A stretch of 64,000 nt of DNA from Halogranum rubrum (GCF_900114455.1 NZ_FOTC01000004.1:89964-153963); one strand, 5' to 3'; counted from the stretch's first letter, positions 8,574-18,358 are shown. Notes: a model not told the origin generated them from the sequence alone. Program-made: numbers and translations.

Positions 8574-8824
8574 CTCGTGAACTATCTCGACGAGATTACT
8601 GTCGAGGAACTTCGGTGGACGATTGACGAACTCGAAGAGGATGAGCCAACACAACGGTGTACCACAGCGATTACGCACAAACGATGTCACAGAGACCGAA
8701 CTTGTCGAGTGGTACAGTGTCCAGAGGCGAACGTGTTACAGTCAGCTCAATCGACTCGAAGGGAGAACTGTTCGAGCAGGCTGTGCAGGATGGTCATCGC
8801 TCCGAAGTGCCGTGCGAAATATAG
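8574..8824 (+). pseudogene. Remnant of IS630-type haloarchaeal transposase (N-terminal helix-turn-helix)
   Basis: Three short stretches in successive frames together spell the N-terminal half of a common haloarchaeal transposase. LDEITVEELRWTIDELEEDE, followed by PTQR, starts at 8586. TNDVTETELVEWYSVQRRT continues from about 8677 after a frameshift near 8680. ELFEQAVQDGHRSEVP begins at 8765 after a second shift and ends at TAG 8822-8824. The helix-turn-helix part is recognisable but no catalytic DDE domain follows, and no clean start codon precedes it. It marks an old insertion between the peptide cluster and the next genes. Confidence 0.7.
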
Positions 8825-9482
8825 GTCATAATTAACTAGATACATTCAAACACTGACTAACTGAGACGAGAGTCGACGCGCTAGCGTGGGCGCCGGTACT
8901 TCTCGACGATTCTTCTCGGTGAGAAACCGTCGACATCAAGTCCTCACGCGCCAGTTATCGTCGGTTGGTGAAAACATGGATTAGTTCGCGTAAAGCCCCC
9001 TCGAACAACTGTCGAAGCAGAGTCGGAAGACTGAGGCGAGTTCCACGGCGAACTCGCAAACTGAGAGTGAACATAGGTAGTTCGTATCGACTAGAACAAG
9101 AGAAACGTACGATTCGGGCCGTTTACTGGGTGTTTTCTACACTCCAGGCACCCATCGGTCGAACGTTCTAGCCAACGTGACGAGTACTGGGCCTGACCGT
9201 CTCTTGTCACGGTTTGAAGGTGTGCGACCGCCGGTCACGCGAATCCGTCATTCTCACGCGACGCATAAGTCCAATTAAATGCGATTCCCACACTCGACGG
9301 GACACAATCGTCAGCGTCAGAGATAACCCAACAGCTACGGGGATGTTTCCAGAGTATAGCGTGCTATGGATAATTAGGGTTTATCTGTCGAGAGATGTGT
9401 CGAATTCGCTCGATGGATGAGTGAGCTACGGACTCCTTCGATGTAATCGAGAGTAGCCTGCCACTGTGTCCACGCTGTGGGC
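8825..9482. other. Gene-poor stretch of about 660 bases
   Basis: No credible coding region. Short open frames here are basic in composition and unlike haloarchaeal protein. GC is lower than in the neighbours, and the stretch follows a transposase remnant, so it may be decayed mobile-element DNA. No terminal repeats were found by eye. Confidence 0.4.
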
Positions 9483-9728
9483 TCAGTGAATGAGGTGAAC
9501 GGTGGCGTCCGTTACCCGTTCGACTCGGTTATTATCGAGTCGATAGGTGTTCTGTTCGCGTGGGTCTGCCCATCCGAGTTTATCTAGTAGAGTGTCTCTG
9601 AACTCGGAGTCTGGGTTGACGTACGCGCCTCCCGGTATGACTTTGACAATCCGACCGACGTCGTTTCCGCGAGCACTTATCACACGCTTCCCCTCGTCAG
9701 CCTCAGTGAGCACGGCTTTCTCCGTCAT
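9483..9728 (-). CDS. Small PRC-barrel domain protein
   Basis: An 81-residue acidic protein of the haloarchaeal PRC-barrel type. It has an N-terminal ADEGKRVISARGNDVGRIV strand pair, then GGAYVNPDSEFRDTLLDKLGWADP and a C-terminal RVERVTDATVHLIH strand. Such small proteins are widespread in Halobacteria and of uncertain function; PRC barrels elsewhere bind RNA or photosynthetic and ribosomal partners. The ATG at 9728 gives the canonical N-terminus (MTEKAVLTEADEGKR). A longer in-frame start at 9857 would add 43 residues without family character. Confidence 0.75.
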   Translation of the reverse strand: MTEKAVLTEADEGKRVISARGNDVGRIVKVIPGGAYVNPDSEFRDTLLDKLGWADPREQNTYRLDNNRVERVTDATVHLIH

Positions 9729-10140
9729 CGCATCGAACGATGGTTCGGAGAGAGATGAGCGTGTTCCTTGTAGGACACCGTCTGAACGAGTCTGTTTGGC
9801 GTCACGTGAGATATCTCCGGTCTCCAACTGAAGACGTGTCAGCAAACGATTCGCCAACCGACGCTCTCCGATGCCTAGTACGAGGTCATCGAGAAACCCT
9901 CGACATAGGTTACTTCACTTCCGAACACCGCGTCGCCGGTGAGTGTCCCCAGTCGTTGGTGGGCGTGGCAACGAAGAAGAGTTGATAGTCACGTATGAAG
10001 ACGACTGGAAGCGAATCTTTTCCTTCGAGTCAGCGGGAGGCCAAGGCGGACCCACCCGACGAATATCGACAGGGTGGCAAACCGCTGGCGAGACGACCCC
10101 GACAGTCCCTTTTGACAGGTCCTCGCCCGAGACGAACCGG
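9729..10140. other. Non-coding stretch
   Basis: About 410 bases with no supportable gene on either strand. The open plus-strand frame that runs through here into the next gene is basic, Ser/Thr/Pro-rich and antisense to the permease, so it is not coding. Confidence 0.4.
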
Positions 10141-11052
10141 TCAATCTTCGGTGGGCGCCGGAGAGAGCGATGCCGTCTCCTCTTCTCCGGTCCCTTCTCC
10201 GGCCCCTAGTCGGCTGACGCTTCGCTTCCCGAACTCGCCGCCGGCGACCAACAGTACCACCAACATCAGTAGCGCCCCAACCAACAGCGTGACCACCACG
10301 TCGGGGTCCGCGAAGTTCCCCGCGCCGACGACGAGCGCCGCGGAGATGTTTCGTTGGGCGGTCCCGAGTCCGACGACGGACTTGGTCTCTCCGGTCGGGC
10401 CACCCAAGAGATACCCCACGACGAGTGAGAGAACGACGAGCGACAGCAGCGCGACTATCAGTCCCGTCCCGACGACGCCAACGATGTTCCAGAAGTTCAG
10501 TACCAGCATGAGCACGACCAGAAGTACCAACGCCGTGTTCGACGTCTGTGCCATCTTCGGCTGGACCGTCGCCGCCACGTCGGCGTACCGCGCCCTGACG
10601 GCCAGCCCTACCGCCAGCGGCAGGAGCATCAGCACGACGAGAGAGCCAGCGATGTCGAGCGGGTTCACTTGCACACCCGGAAGTAACAGCGGCAATACCA
10701 GTGGAACGTACGCCACCGTCACCACCATCAGCAAGACCATCAGTCCGACGCCGAAGGCCACGTCGCCCTTCGCGGTCTGTACCAACACCGGGAGAAATGG
10801 TGCGCCGGCCGCAGTCGCGAGCAGTACGAGACCAACTGACTGAGGCTCCGAAAGAGGGACGACGAAGAGAATCACGAACGCAATCACCGGGACCACGACG
10901 AAGTTCGCGAGGAGCGCAGTTGCGACCCGCCTCGCATCCCGGAGCGGACCGAGTATCTGGCTCACAGTCAGGTTCAACCCCATCGCGAGCATACTCGTCA
11001 CGACGAACACGAGCACTGCCAGCGTGGCCACCGATTCGAGAACGACTGCCAT
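10141..11052 (-). CDS. Bile acid:sodium symporter (BASS) family permease
   Basis: A 303-residue integral membrane protein with about nine or ten hydrophobic helices and short loops. The N-terminal MAMGLNLT-like segment, the discontinuous-helix region LVLLATAAGAPFLPVLVQ, and the later TAQRNISAALVVGAGNF segment are the hallmark crossing region of BASS transporters. The family moves organic anions such as bile acids, pantoate or 2-keto acids with sodium, a sensible driving ion in a halophile. The C-terminal tail (about 275-303) is soluble and Gly/Glu-rich. It has no clear operon partner. The sulfatase gene further right is in the same direction, separated by 305 bases. The substrate is unknown. 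Confidence 0.88.
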   Translation of the reverse strand: MAVVLESVATLAVLVFVVTSMLAMGLNLTVSQILGPLRDARRVATALLANFVVVPVIAFVILFVVPLSEPQSVGLVLLATAAGAPFLPVLVQTAKGDVAFGVGLMVLLMVVTVAYVPLVLPLLLPGVQVNPLDIAGSLVVLMLLPLAVGLAVRARYADVAATVQPKMAQTSNTALVLLVVLMLVLNFWNIVGVVGTGLIVALLSLVVLSLVVGYLLGGPTGETKSVVGLGTAQRNISAALVVGAGNFADPDVVVTLLVGALLMLVVLLVAGGEFGKRSVSRLGAGEGTGEEETASLSPAPTED

Positions 11053-11357
11053 CGTTCGCTACGCTCCTCGGAGTCCGTCAGTAGAGTGGTCAGTCGGGCG
11101 GTCTGTCGTCTCCTCTCGGTCGTCAGATGTCATGGGTTGGTCCTCCCCTCCGCTGCAGGAGTCGATACAGGAACTACGGCGTCGAGTCGTATAAACACGA
11201 CTTCGACTTGGTCTGAAATCACCGCCCCGAGCGTCGACGTGCTCGCTCCTTCACCGCAGTCGAGTCAGCCTCCGACGATAAACTTCAGTTCCGTGCCGAT
11301 TCACGGTCGTCGATAGGTGTTCGACTCGCTTCGGTCAGGGACAGTGGTTCCCGCTCG
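11053..11357. other. Intergenic gap with small inverted repeat
   Basis: No gene is seen. AGTCGT (11185-11190) and ACGACT (11197-11202) flank the AT-rich ATAAAC, a six-base stem around a TATA-like core that could be a regulated promoter or a weak hairpin. Confidence 0.35.
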
Positions 11358-13676
11358 TCACTCTCGTGCCATGAGGATGTCCATCTCGGCTTCCTCGTGG
11401 ACGAACGGTTCGCCGCTGACGTCGACGGTCACCCGAGAGATGTCGCCGGTGAACGCGAACGGCGTCTGCTCACGGTACTCGGCAGCGACCGCGTTCAGGG
11501 CATCACGGCCACAGCTCAGTCCGGCCGTGAGACCGGTCGTGATGGGCAACGTCACCGGAATCTCGCCCTCGCCGACCTGCTCGTCACCGTGGTAGAGCCG
11601 GACGACACCGGGGGCCCCCTTGCCCTCACCCGGGGTTGCCTCTCCGGTGGTCTCGAACTCCATCCGAAGCTGCACTGCTCCCTCGGGGATTGGCTCGTCG
11701 GCGACGACTTGGTACTCCTCGGCGCCGACGTAGTTGTGGACGTACCGAAGTCGGTCGCCCATCACGTACAGCGAGTAGCCGCCAGAGCGCGACCCGTGTG
11801 CGAGGAGGACGCCTTCGGCCCCGCCGTCGGGGACGGTCACGTCGGCGGTGATACTGTGGTCGCGGTTGAGTACCTTGACCGCCGCGTTCTCCGGGATGTA
11901 CTGACCACCCGGGTAATAGACGTATCTGTCGCGGGGTTTGCCGGGCTGTGGCCGTGGCTCGGCGAGCCGCTGGGTGGCGCGACCATCGAGCGGTAGGACG
12001 TCGTGCTTGCCCGCCTCCGTCCACCACAGTTGGGCGAGTTCGAGCACCTTCTCGGGATGCTCGCTCGCTACGTCGTGGGCCTCAGAGAAGTCTTCGGCGA
12101 CGTGGTACAGCTCCCAGCCGGAGTCGTCCAGCGTGGTCGCTGAGAGGTCCGCGGCCGTGATGGGCTTGCCGAGCGGCCAAGGGTGAACCGCTCGCCAGCC
12201 GTCGTTGTAGATGCCACGGGTGGCGAGCATCTCGAAGTACTGTGTAGTGTGCTGTTCGGGGGCGTCAGGTTCGTCGAACGTGTACGCGAAACTCGTCCCC
12301 TCGATGGGAGACTGGGCGACGCCCTTCACGTCGTCGGGAGTGTCGATACCGATGACTTCGAGCACCGTCGGGACGAGGTCGATCGCGTGGACGAACTGTG
12401 TTCGAATCTCGCCGCGGGCGTCGATGCCGTCCGGCCACGAGACCACCATCGGGTCACTCGCGCCGCCGCGGTACGTCTCGCGTTTCCAGCGGCGGAACGG
12501 GGTGTTGCCGGCCCACGTCCACCCCCACGGGTAGTGATTGAAGTACTTCGGACCGCCGAGTTCGTCCATCGCCGCGAGGTTGTCTTCGAGGTCCTCCGGG
12601 ACGTTGTTGAAGAAGCGGTTCTCGTCGACCGACCCGGTCGGACCACCCTCGGCACTCGCACCGTTGTCCGAGACGAGCATCACGAGCGTGTTGTCGAGTT
12701 CGCCGAGTTCTTCGAGGTAGTCGAGAATCTTCCCGATCTGCGCGTCGGTGTGTTCGAGGAAGCCCGCGAACACTTCCATCATCCGGGCGTAGAGTTTCTT
12801 CTCGTCGTCGGACAGCGAGGCCCACTCCGCTACGTCCTCGTTGTGTGGAGAGAGCTCCGTGTTCTCGGGGACGATACCGAGTTCTTTCTGTCGTTCGAGT
12901 ATCCGCTCGCGCGCTTCGTCCCAGCCCATGTCGAACTTCCCGCTGTACTTGTCGGCCCACTCTTTCGGGACTTGGTGGGGCGCGTGACACGCGCCGGGAC
13001 AGAAGTACGTGAAGAACGGCTTGTCCGGGTCGACCTGCTTTGCATCCCCGATGAACTCGATGGCACGCTGGGCAAGATCTTCGGTCAAGTGGTACCCTTC
13101 CTCGGCGGTCGCCGGGGGCTCGACTTGATGGTTGTCGTAGATGAGCGACGGTGTGTACTGGTCGGTGTCGCCGCCGAGGAAACCGTAGTACCGTTCGAAG
13201 CCTCGGCCCAACGGCCACTGGTCGTACGGTCCCGCGGCGCTGTTGGACTCGGCGGCGGAGAGATGCCACTTCCCCAGAGCGAGGGTAGTGTACCCTCGTT
13301 CGACGAGCGTTTCCGAGAGGAAGCCGTTCTCGTGGGGGATGTGACCGTTGTATCCGGGGAACCCCGTCGAAATCTCCGTGATGCCGGCCATCCCGTTGGA
13401 GTGGTGGTTCCGACCGGTCATCAGACAGCTTCGCGTCGGCGAGCAGAGCGCAGTCGTGTGGAAGTTGCGATACTGTAGACCGTTCTCGGCGATTCGGTCG
13501 ATGTTCGGGGTGTCGATTAGGCCGCCGTAGCAGCCTAACTGGCCGAAGCCGACGTCGTCGAGGGTAATCAGCAGGACGTTCGGGGCGTTCTCGGGGGGCC
13601 TGATCTGTTCTGGCCACCACGGTTCTGATTCGTCGTACGTGCGGCCGATTCGGCCGTGGAATTCCTTTGTTGTCAT
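11358..13676 (-). CDS. Arylsulfatase (type I, formylglycine-dependent)
   Basis: A 772-residue sulfatase of the large arylsulfatase group. LLITLDDVGFGQLGCYGG (35-52) supplies metal-binding Asp residues, and CSPTR (78-82) is the CxPxR motif whose Cys is converted to formylglycine. MTGRNHH, GKWHL and VSDNGASAEGG follow in the expected order. A C-terminal beta domain of about 170 residues ends the protein. No Tat or Sec signal is visible, so it is predicted cytoplasmic. The ATG at 13676 (MTTKEFHGRIGRTYDESEPWW) is chosen over an upstream frame extension because arylsulfatases of this type begin in this way. It removes sulfate from an aryl or sugar sulfate. No formylglycine-generating enzyme lies in the window. 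Confidence 0.93.
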   Translation of the reverse strand: MTTKEFHGRIGRTYDESEPWWPEQIRPPENAPNVLLITLDDVGFGQLGCYGGLIDTPNIDRIAENGLQYRNFHTTALCSPTRSCLMTGRNHHSNGMAGITEISTGFPGYNGHIPHENGFLSETLVERGYTTLALGKWHLSAAESNSAAGPYDQWPLGRGFERYYGFLGGDTDQYTPSLIYDNHQVEPPATAEEGYHLTEDLAQRAIEFIGDAKQVDPDKPFFTYFCPGACHAPHQVPKEWADKYSGKFDMGWDEARERILERQKELGIVPENTELSPHNEDVAEWASLSDDEKKLYARMMEVFAGFLEHTDAQIGKILDYLEELGELDNTLVMLVSDNGASAEGGPTGSVDENRFFNNVPEDLEDNLAAMDELGGPKYFNHYPWGWTWAGNTPFRRWKRETYRGGASDPMVVSWPDGIDARGEIRTQFVHAIDLVPTVLEVIGIDTPDDVKGVAQSPIEGTSFAYTFDEPDAPEQHTTQYFEMLATRGIYNDGWRAVHPWPLGKPITAADLSATTLDDSGWELYHVAEDFSEAHDVASEHPEKVLELAQLWWTEAGKHDVLPLDGRATQRLAEPRPQPGKPRDRYVYYPGGQYIPENAAVKVLNRDHSITADVTVPDGGAEGVLLAHGSRSGGYSLYVMGDRLRYVHNYVGAEEYQVVADEPIPEGAVQLRMEFETTGEATPGEGKGAPGVVRLYHGDEQVGEGEIPVTLPITTGLTAGLSCGRDALNAVAAEYREQTPFAFTGDISRVTVDVSGEPFVHEEAEMDILMARE

Positions 13677-14142
13677 CTGTTGGCTAGTTGCTCGTCGGTT
13701 GTGGGGTCGACGTGACCTGACGGTTCTCGGATAGAAGGAGGCTCTTCTGCCGGATGCGAGTACGTCGCAGTTCATCGTCGAACGGGGGCCGGAATCGCCT
13801 TCGTGGTGTCGGGTTCCAGTGCAATTCGGCAGGCCATTCGACCTGAATCACGACACTGGACCGCTTCTCTCCGATACGTATCAAACCACTGTATCGGATA
13901 TAGCACTAGCCATTGGTGAGTGGAGCTGAACGTCCGAATTTCGGGACGATACTGGGCCTCTCGACGGTTTCGGCGGACACGAAGTCGACCGGAAGCCCGG
14001 GACAAAGAGACGAAACGATGCCGTCACAGCCCGAGGGAGCTAGGCGTGACTCTCCGACGACGAGGCGAGCGAAAGACTATCTTTCGACGCGGCTCTATAT
14101 CGTAGTACGACTGGCCGAGAGCGAGTCGGCGGAACAACTGCC
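13677..14142. other. Intergenic region with inverted repeat
   Basis: About 470 bases between divergent genes, no gene seen. CCGATAC (13871-13877) and GTATCGG (13891-13897) form a seven-base inverted repeat with a 13-base spacer, inside which GATACGTATC (13873-13882) is itself palindromic, so a regulator site is possible. A TATA-like CTATAT at 14094-14099 lies about 46 bases before the AI-2E family start. Confidence 0.4.
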
Positions 14143-15417
14143 ATGGCCGAAGAACCCACCGAGACATCGCCGGTAGCGGACCCGACAGAGAACCCCACCG
14201 TCCAGCATACCACGACGACACTGGAGTGGGTCCCGCTGGACCGTAAGCGGGCCGCGCTCTGGGGTGTCACTGTGGTGTTTTTCCTCGTGCTTCTCTACGT
14301 CGGGTGGCGATACGTCGGGACTGCAGTCATGGGTATCTTCGTGTACTACGTCGCACGCCCCGTGTTCCGACGCATCCACACCCGAATCGCGAGCCGGACG
14401 CTCGCCGTCGGAGTGACCCTGTTGGTGGTCGCTCTCCCACTGCTCGTCATCGTCGGCTGGGCGTTCGCTATCCTGGCCAACGCGCTGGGCGACCTCCTCG
14501 GGTCGGATGCGTTCGTGGAGGTCGAAACGTTCCTTCAGCCGTACATCGGTCTCTTCTCGGAGGTCGAGGCGTTCGTCGACGACGTGCTCGCAGACCCCAC
14601 TCGACTGGCTGACCTCGAGTTCGGACCGCTTCTCAACGACCTGCTGAACTCGTTAGTCGTCTGGGTGGGTGCCGCGTTCAACGTCGGTATCCACGGATTC
14701 ATCGTGCTCATCGTCGTCTTCTACCTCCTCAGGGACGACTACCGCCTCGCCCGCTGGGCGCGCAGCACGTTCGTCGAGGAGGGTGGAGTACTGGAGTCGT
14801 ACTTCACGACCGTCGACCGCGACCTTCACAACGTCTACTTCGGGAACATCCTGAACGCACTCATGACCGGTCTGCTCGCAGCGGTAGTGTACACCGTCCT
14901 CAACCTGTTCGCACCGCCGGTCAGTCGAATTCCCGAGGCAGCCTTCCTCGGGATGCTCGTCGGCGTAGCGAGTCTCGTCCCGGTCGTCGGCATCAAGCTC
15001 GTCACGTGGCCAGTCGGAGCGTATCTCTTGGGCCGCGCGCTCTGGCTGGCTCCCGAAGCGGTGTGGTTCCCCGTCGTGTTCCTCGTCGTCTCGTTCGTCA
15101 TCGTGGACTACATCCCGGACCAACTGCTCCGGCCGTACGTCAGCGGTCGAACGCTCCACGTCGGAGCGGTGATGCTCGCGTACACCCTCGGACCGCTGCT
15201 GTTCGGGTGGTACGGCATCTTCCTCGCGCCGCTCCTGTTCGTAGTCATCTTCGAGTTCGGTCGCATCGTGTTCCCGTGGCTGCTCGACCCGGACCGATCC
15301 GACGCGACACTCGCAGACCGCACGACAGACCCGGTGGAACCGGAGATGGAGGCGAGTGAGCAACAGTCGGTCGACACCGACGACTGGAGCCCGAACGAAC
15401 GCCTCGAACCCCGCTAA
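14143..15417 (+). CDS. AI-2E family transporter (PerM/YdiK type membrane protein)
   Basis: A 424-residue membrane protein with two helices at the N-terminus (about 45-75 and 85-115), a long amphipathic soluble segment (about 120-180), then five or six further helices, the AI-2E transporter topology. Recognisable family segments include VFYLLRDDYRL, GNILNALMTGLLAAVVYTVL and PDQLLRPYVSGR. Both termini are acidic and cytoplasmic. Family members export autoinducer-2 or act as sodium/proton antiporters; in haloarchaea the role is unknown, and antiport is a plausible alternative. It is divergent from the sulfatase and read singly. Confidence 0.88.
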   Translation: MAEEPTETSPVADPTENPTVQHTTTTLEWVPLDRKRAALWGVTVVFFLVLLYVGWRYVGTAVMGIFVYYVARPVFRRIHTRIASRTLAVGVTLLVVALPLLVIVGWAFAILANALGDLLGSDAFVEVETFLQPYIGLFSEVEAFVDDVLADPTRLADLEFGPLLNDLLNSLVVWVGAAFNVGIHGFIVLIVVFYLLRDDYRLARWARSTFVEEGGVLESYFTTVDRDLHNVYFGNILNALMTGLLAAVVYTVLNLFAPPVSRIPEAAFLGMLVGVASLVPVVGIKLVTWPVGAYLLGRALWLAPEAVWFPVVFLVVSFVIVDYIPDQLLRPYVSGRTLHVGAVMLAYTLGPLLFGWYGIFLAPLLFVVIFEFGRIVFPWLLDPDRSDATLADRTTDPVEPEMEASEQQSVDTDDWSPNERLEPR

Positions 15418-15646
15418 ACGTCCGTGTGTCCGCTGGTCGGCACACCTCGCCAGTCGGTGCGTAACCGCACGGCGTACTATGGTCGTAGACCGGTCCGCCG
15501 AGGAGACCGTTCCAGCACTAGTGATACGAGTAGATATCCCGAGAGAGTATATTGTACTCATGGCTCCAAGAGCGGACCGGCGAAAGCACCGTCGCGGCCC
15601 CCTCGGACGACGAACCGACGAGGCAGGGAAGCCTGAGCGATACCAG

Positions 15647-16117
15647 ATGACACAGAAGCTCGTCTCTATCGGCGACGATTACTTCGTCGAGAACGCGGCC
15701 GGCGAGCGAGCGTTCCGAATCGACGGGAAGGCACTCAGAGTCCGTGAGACGCTCCTGATGGAGGACTTACAGACCGGCGACGAGTACCGACTCCAAGAGA
15801 AACTGCTCCGCGTCAAGGACTCGATGACGGTAACGAAAGACGGGCAGAGAGCCGCAGTGGTCAAGAAAGCTATCGTCAGTCCCATCCGTGACCGATTCAC
15901 CGTCTCTATCTCGGGCACGGGGGATCTGAAAATCAAGGGAAACGTGCTCGACCACGAGTACCGTCTGATGCGGGACGGTGACCGGGTTGCCGAGGTGTCG
16001 AAGAAGTGGTTCCGGGTCCGAGACTCCTACGGCATCGAAGTGGAACCCGGGATGGACGCCGGCCTCGTCGTCGCCTGCACCGTCGCACTCGATATGATGG
16101 CCCACCAGGGTCGCTGA
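15647..16117 (+). CDS. LURP-one-related (LOR / tubby-like) family protein
   Basis: A 156-residue protein made of repeated short beta strands (QKLVSIGDDYFVENAAGERAF, then YRLQEKLLRVKDSMTV, RFTVSISGTGDLKIKGN), the pattern of the LOR/DUF567 beta-barrel related to tubby and scramblase folds. The start is uncertain. ATG 15647 gives the family's usual N-terminus and length. An ATG at 15560, in the same frame, would add 29 basic residues and lies only 7 bases past a TATA-like GTATATT (15547-15553), which more likely drives a leadered transcript. Function in Halobacteria is unknown; a membrane-lipid association is suggested only by the fold. Confidence 0.8.
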   Translation: MTQKLVSIGDDYFVENAAGERAFRIDGKALRVRETLLMEDLQTGDEYRLQEKLLRVKDSMTVTKDGQRAAVVKKAIVSPIRDRFTVSISGTGDLKIKGNVLDHEYRLMRDGDRVAEVSKKWFRVRDSYGIEVEPGMDAGLVVACTVALDMMAHQGR

Positions 16118-16185
16118 ACGATAGACTCCGGTCGTAGTGGCTAACCTGTCATCCTGTTCATATTCTTGTGCGTTGTACACATGGT

Positions 16186-17565
16186 ATGCGCTTAGTGCAA
16201 GTGTTGATTCCGGAAGGGACGCGCGCGAGCGTCGTGGCCACACTCGACGAGCAGGGTATCGATTACGCGATTTTCGACGAAGTCGGCCGCGGTGATTTCG
16301 AGGCGATGGTACAGTTTCCCGTCCCGCCGAGCGGCGTCGAGTCGGTGCTGGAAGAGCTAACGGCGGCAGGGATCCGAGAAGAGGCTTACACTATCGTCCT
16401 GCCGACCGAGACTGTCGTCTCGGAACGACTCGCCGCACTGAACGAACGCTTCCCTGGGCTGCGAATCTCGCGTGACGAACTGTACGCGCGAGCCCAAGAC
16501 CTCGCACCGGCGAACTCCACCTTCTTCGCGTTCCTCCTGTTGAGTACCGTCATCGCGGCCACCGGTCTCTTGCTCGACTCGGCGGCGACCATCATCGGAG
16601 CGATGGTGGTCGCTCCGCTCATGGGACCGGCCATCTCTGCGAGCGTCGGGACGATTCTCGACGACCGCGATATGGCCGCCCGAGGGGTACGGCTCCAAGT
16701 CGTCGGCCTACTCGCCGCAATCGCGACTGCGGCGGTTCTGGGTTGGTTACTACAGCAGACGTTTCTCATCCCGCCCGGTCTCGATATTCGAACCATCTCA
16801 CAGGTCGCAGAGCGAACCAGTCCAAACTTCCTGTCGCTGTTCCTCGCGCTCGGTTCGGGCATCGCGGGGGCCATCAGCATCATGCGCGGGTCCGGGTCGA
16901 CACTCGTCGGAGTGGCCATCGCCGTAGCCCTCGTTCCGCCGGCGGCAACCTCTGGACTCGGCCTCGCGTTCGGTCTGCCGGGTGTCGCACTCGCCGGCGC
17001 CGTACTCGTCGTCGTCAACCTGCTCGCGATCAACCTCTCGGCGCTCATCCTCTTCTACGTGGCTGGGTTCAAGCCGCTCGACGCCGGGAAGTACGAAGGC
17101 GTCAGGTCGTCGCTCGTCTCCCGCGTCACCACCATCGCAGTCGGCATCGCGGTCCTCTGTATCGTCCTCGGAGCGGTCACCGTCTCGACGTACCAGACAC
17201 AGTCCTACGAACGGCAGACACAGGTAATTCTCGAACAGGAGTTCGAGCAGGCGAACGTCGAAGGCGTCGTGCTGGTGAGTGTCACTGTCGACTACACGCC
17301 CGTCGACTTACTGATCGATGAAGACCCGGTCGTCGACGTACTGGTCGGTATTCCACGCGACCTTCAGGCCCCGCCGGACCTCGCGCAACGATTCGACGAT
17401 ACGCTGACCGAACAGCTCGGTCGAGACGTCGTCGTTCGCGTCGGGTTCGTCGAGGCGCAGGTGTCGGACGGGGAGACGCCGACCAGCCCGCTCGCGTCCA
17501 GTCCGCGAATTACATCGGGAGGAAGTATCGCCCTCGCTTCGAGTGCTCCCGCTCTGAGTAGCTAA
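16186..17565 (+). CDS. DUF389 / TIGR00341 family membrane protein
   Basis: A 459-residue protein. The N-terminal 100 residues form two small ferredoxin-like repeats (MRLVQVLIPEGTRASVVATL; FEAMVQFPVPPSGVESVLEEL). About seven helices follow, containing the family's SAATIIGAMVVAPLMGPAIS and ISIMRGSGSTLVGVAIAVALVPPAA segments. The remaining 160 residues are soluble. This is the TIGR00341/DUF389 family, of unknown function, common in haloarchaea and cyanobacteria. The ATG at 16186 is preferred over GTG 16168 and ATG 16181 (different frame) because a TATA-like CATATTC lies about 25 bases before it. Confidence 0.88.
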   Translation: MRLVQVLIPEGTRASVVATLDEQGIDYAIFDEVGRGDFEAMVQFPVPPSGVESVLEELTAAGIREEAYTIVLPTETVVSERLAALNERFPGLRISRDELYARAQDLAPANSTFFAFLLLSTVIAATGLLLDSAATIIGAMVVAPLMGPAISASVGTILDDRDMAARGVRLQVVGLLAAIATAAVLGWLLQQTFLIPPGLDIRTISQVAERTSPNFLSLFLALGSGIAGAISIMRGSGSTLVGVAIAVALVPPAATSGLGLAFGLPGVALAGAVLVVVNLLAINLSALILFYVAGFKPLDAGKYEGVRSSLVSRVTTIAVGIAVLCIVLGAVTVSTYQTQSYERQTQVILEQEFEQANVEGVVLVSVTVDYTPVDLLIDEDPVVDVLVGIPRDLQAPPDLAQRFDDTLTEQLGRDVVVRVGFVEAQVSDGETPTSPLASSPRITSGGSIALASSAPALSS

Positions 17566-17743
17566 CCCTTTCTGGGTGTCGCGTTCGTCGCCGATAACTT
17601 GGACGAGTGTGGGCTCAAGGCTCGGAGCCGGGAACGCAGCGACTCCGCGCCGTCAGTCCCCCTACCAACTATCCAATTGCAACAAAGAGTAGCACGAACA
17701 GGGACAGTAACAGTATCTCCCTACGACGGTCACGGACGTCCGA

Positions 17744-18358
17744 TTAGACGCCGCCAACCCCGGTTGCAGGCTCCGCGTCTGACGGGGTGGCGAGACCACG
17801 TGCACCGAGGGCGAGTGCAATCATCGAGCCACCGGTGACGAGGAGGTTGACACCGAACAGGACGCCGACGGCCCACAGAGCAGTCGAGGGGAATCCGATC
17901 CACAGCATCACGGCGAGAGCGATACCGATGAGCCCGCTCACGATGCTCAATCCCCAGTACCTCTCACCACGGAGCTGTATCCCCATCACGACCTCGACCA
18001 CACCGGAGGCGAGGAGATAGCCGATGACGAGCAGCGTCAGCGTCATGAGACCGAACATCGGGTTCAACAGGACCGCTGCGCCAGCGATCAACGTGACGAC
18101 ACCGAGCGCGATCTGCCAGACGAACCCCTTCCATCCCCGTCCCCTGAACGCGCCGATGAAGTGGAATACGGCGCTCCCGACGAGGAGGACACCGACTAAC
18201 AGCGCGATCGAAATTCCGACGAGGAACGGGGCGAGCGTCGCGACGAGTCCGAGTACCGTGACGGCGATTCCCGCGATGAGTAGCATCCGCCAGTTAGACT
18301 GGAGCGTACTCGTTAGTGAGTCATTCGATCCCATGATATCCGCGTCACTTGTGGCCAT
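17744..18358 (-). CDS. HdeD-family (DUF308) membrane protein
   Basis: A 204-residue protein with six hydrophobic helices arranged as three similar hairpins (GIAVTVLGLVATLAPFLVGI; LGVVTLIAGAAVLLNPMFGL; IGIALAVMLWIGFPSTALWA). These DUF308 repeats are found in the acid-stress protein HdeD of enterobacteria. The molecular role is unknown. ATG 18358 follows a TATA-like CTTTATGC (minus strand, about 18388-18395). A shorter in-frame start nine codons downstream (MGSNDS) is possible. It is divergent from the DUF1269 gene, with which it shares a 147-base control region. Confidence 0.88.
   Translation of the reverse strand: MATSDADIMGSNDSLTSTLQSNWRMLLIAGIAVTVLGLVATLAPFLVGISIALLVGVLLVGSAVFHFIGAFRGRGWKGFVWQIALGVVTLIAGAAVLLNPMFGLMTLTLLVIGYLLASGVVEVVMGIQLRGERYWGLSIVSGLIGIALAVMLWIGFPSTALWAVGVLFGVNLLVTGGSMIALALGARGLATPSDAEPATGVGGV

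Noticed and set aside
8496-8831. Open frame of 111 codons taken as one gene
   Set aside because: Only codons about 31-54 resemble protein; the transposase similarity then jumps to other frames, so this is part of a pseudogene.
9995-10843. 282-codon plus-strand open frame
   Set aside because: Ser/Thr/Pro-rich mirror of the BASS permease helices; not coding.
12183-13478. Long plus-strand open frame opposite the arylsulfatase
   Set aside because: Antisense to a clear sulfatase with CSPTR. Long mirror frames are normal in high-GC, Asp-rich haloarchaeal genes.
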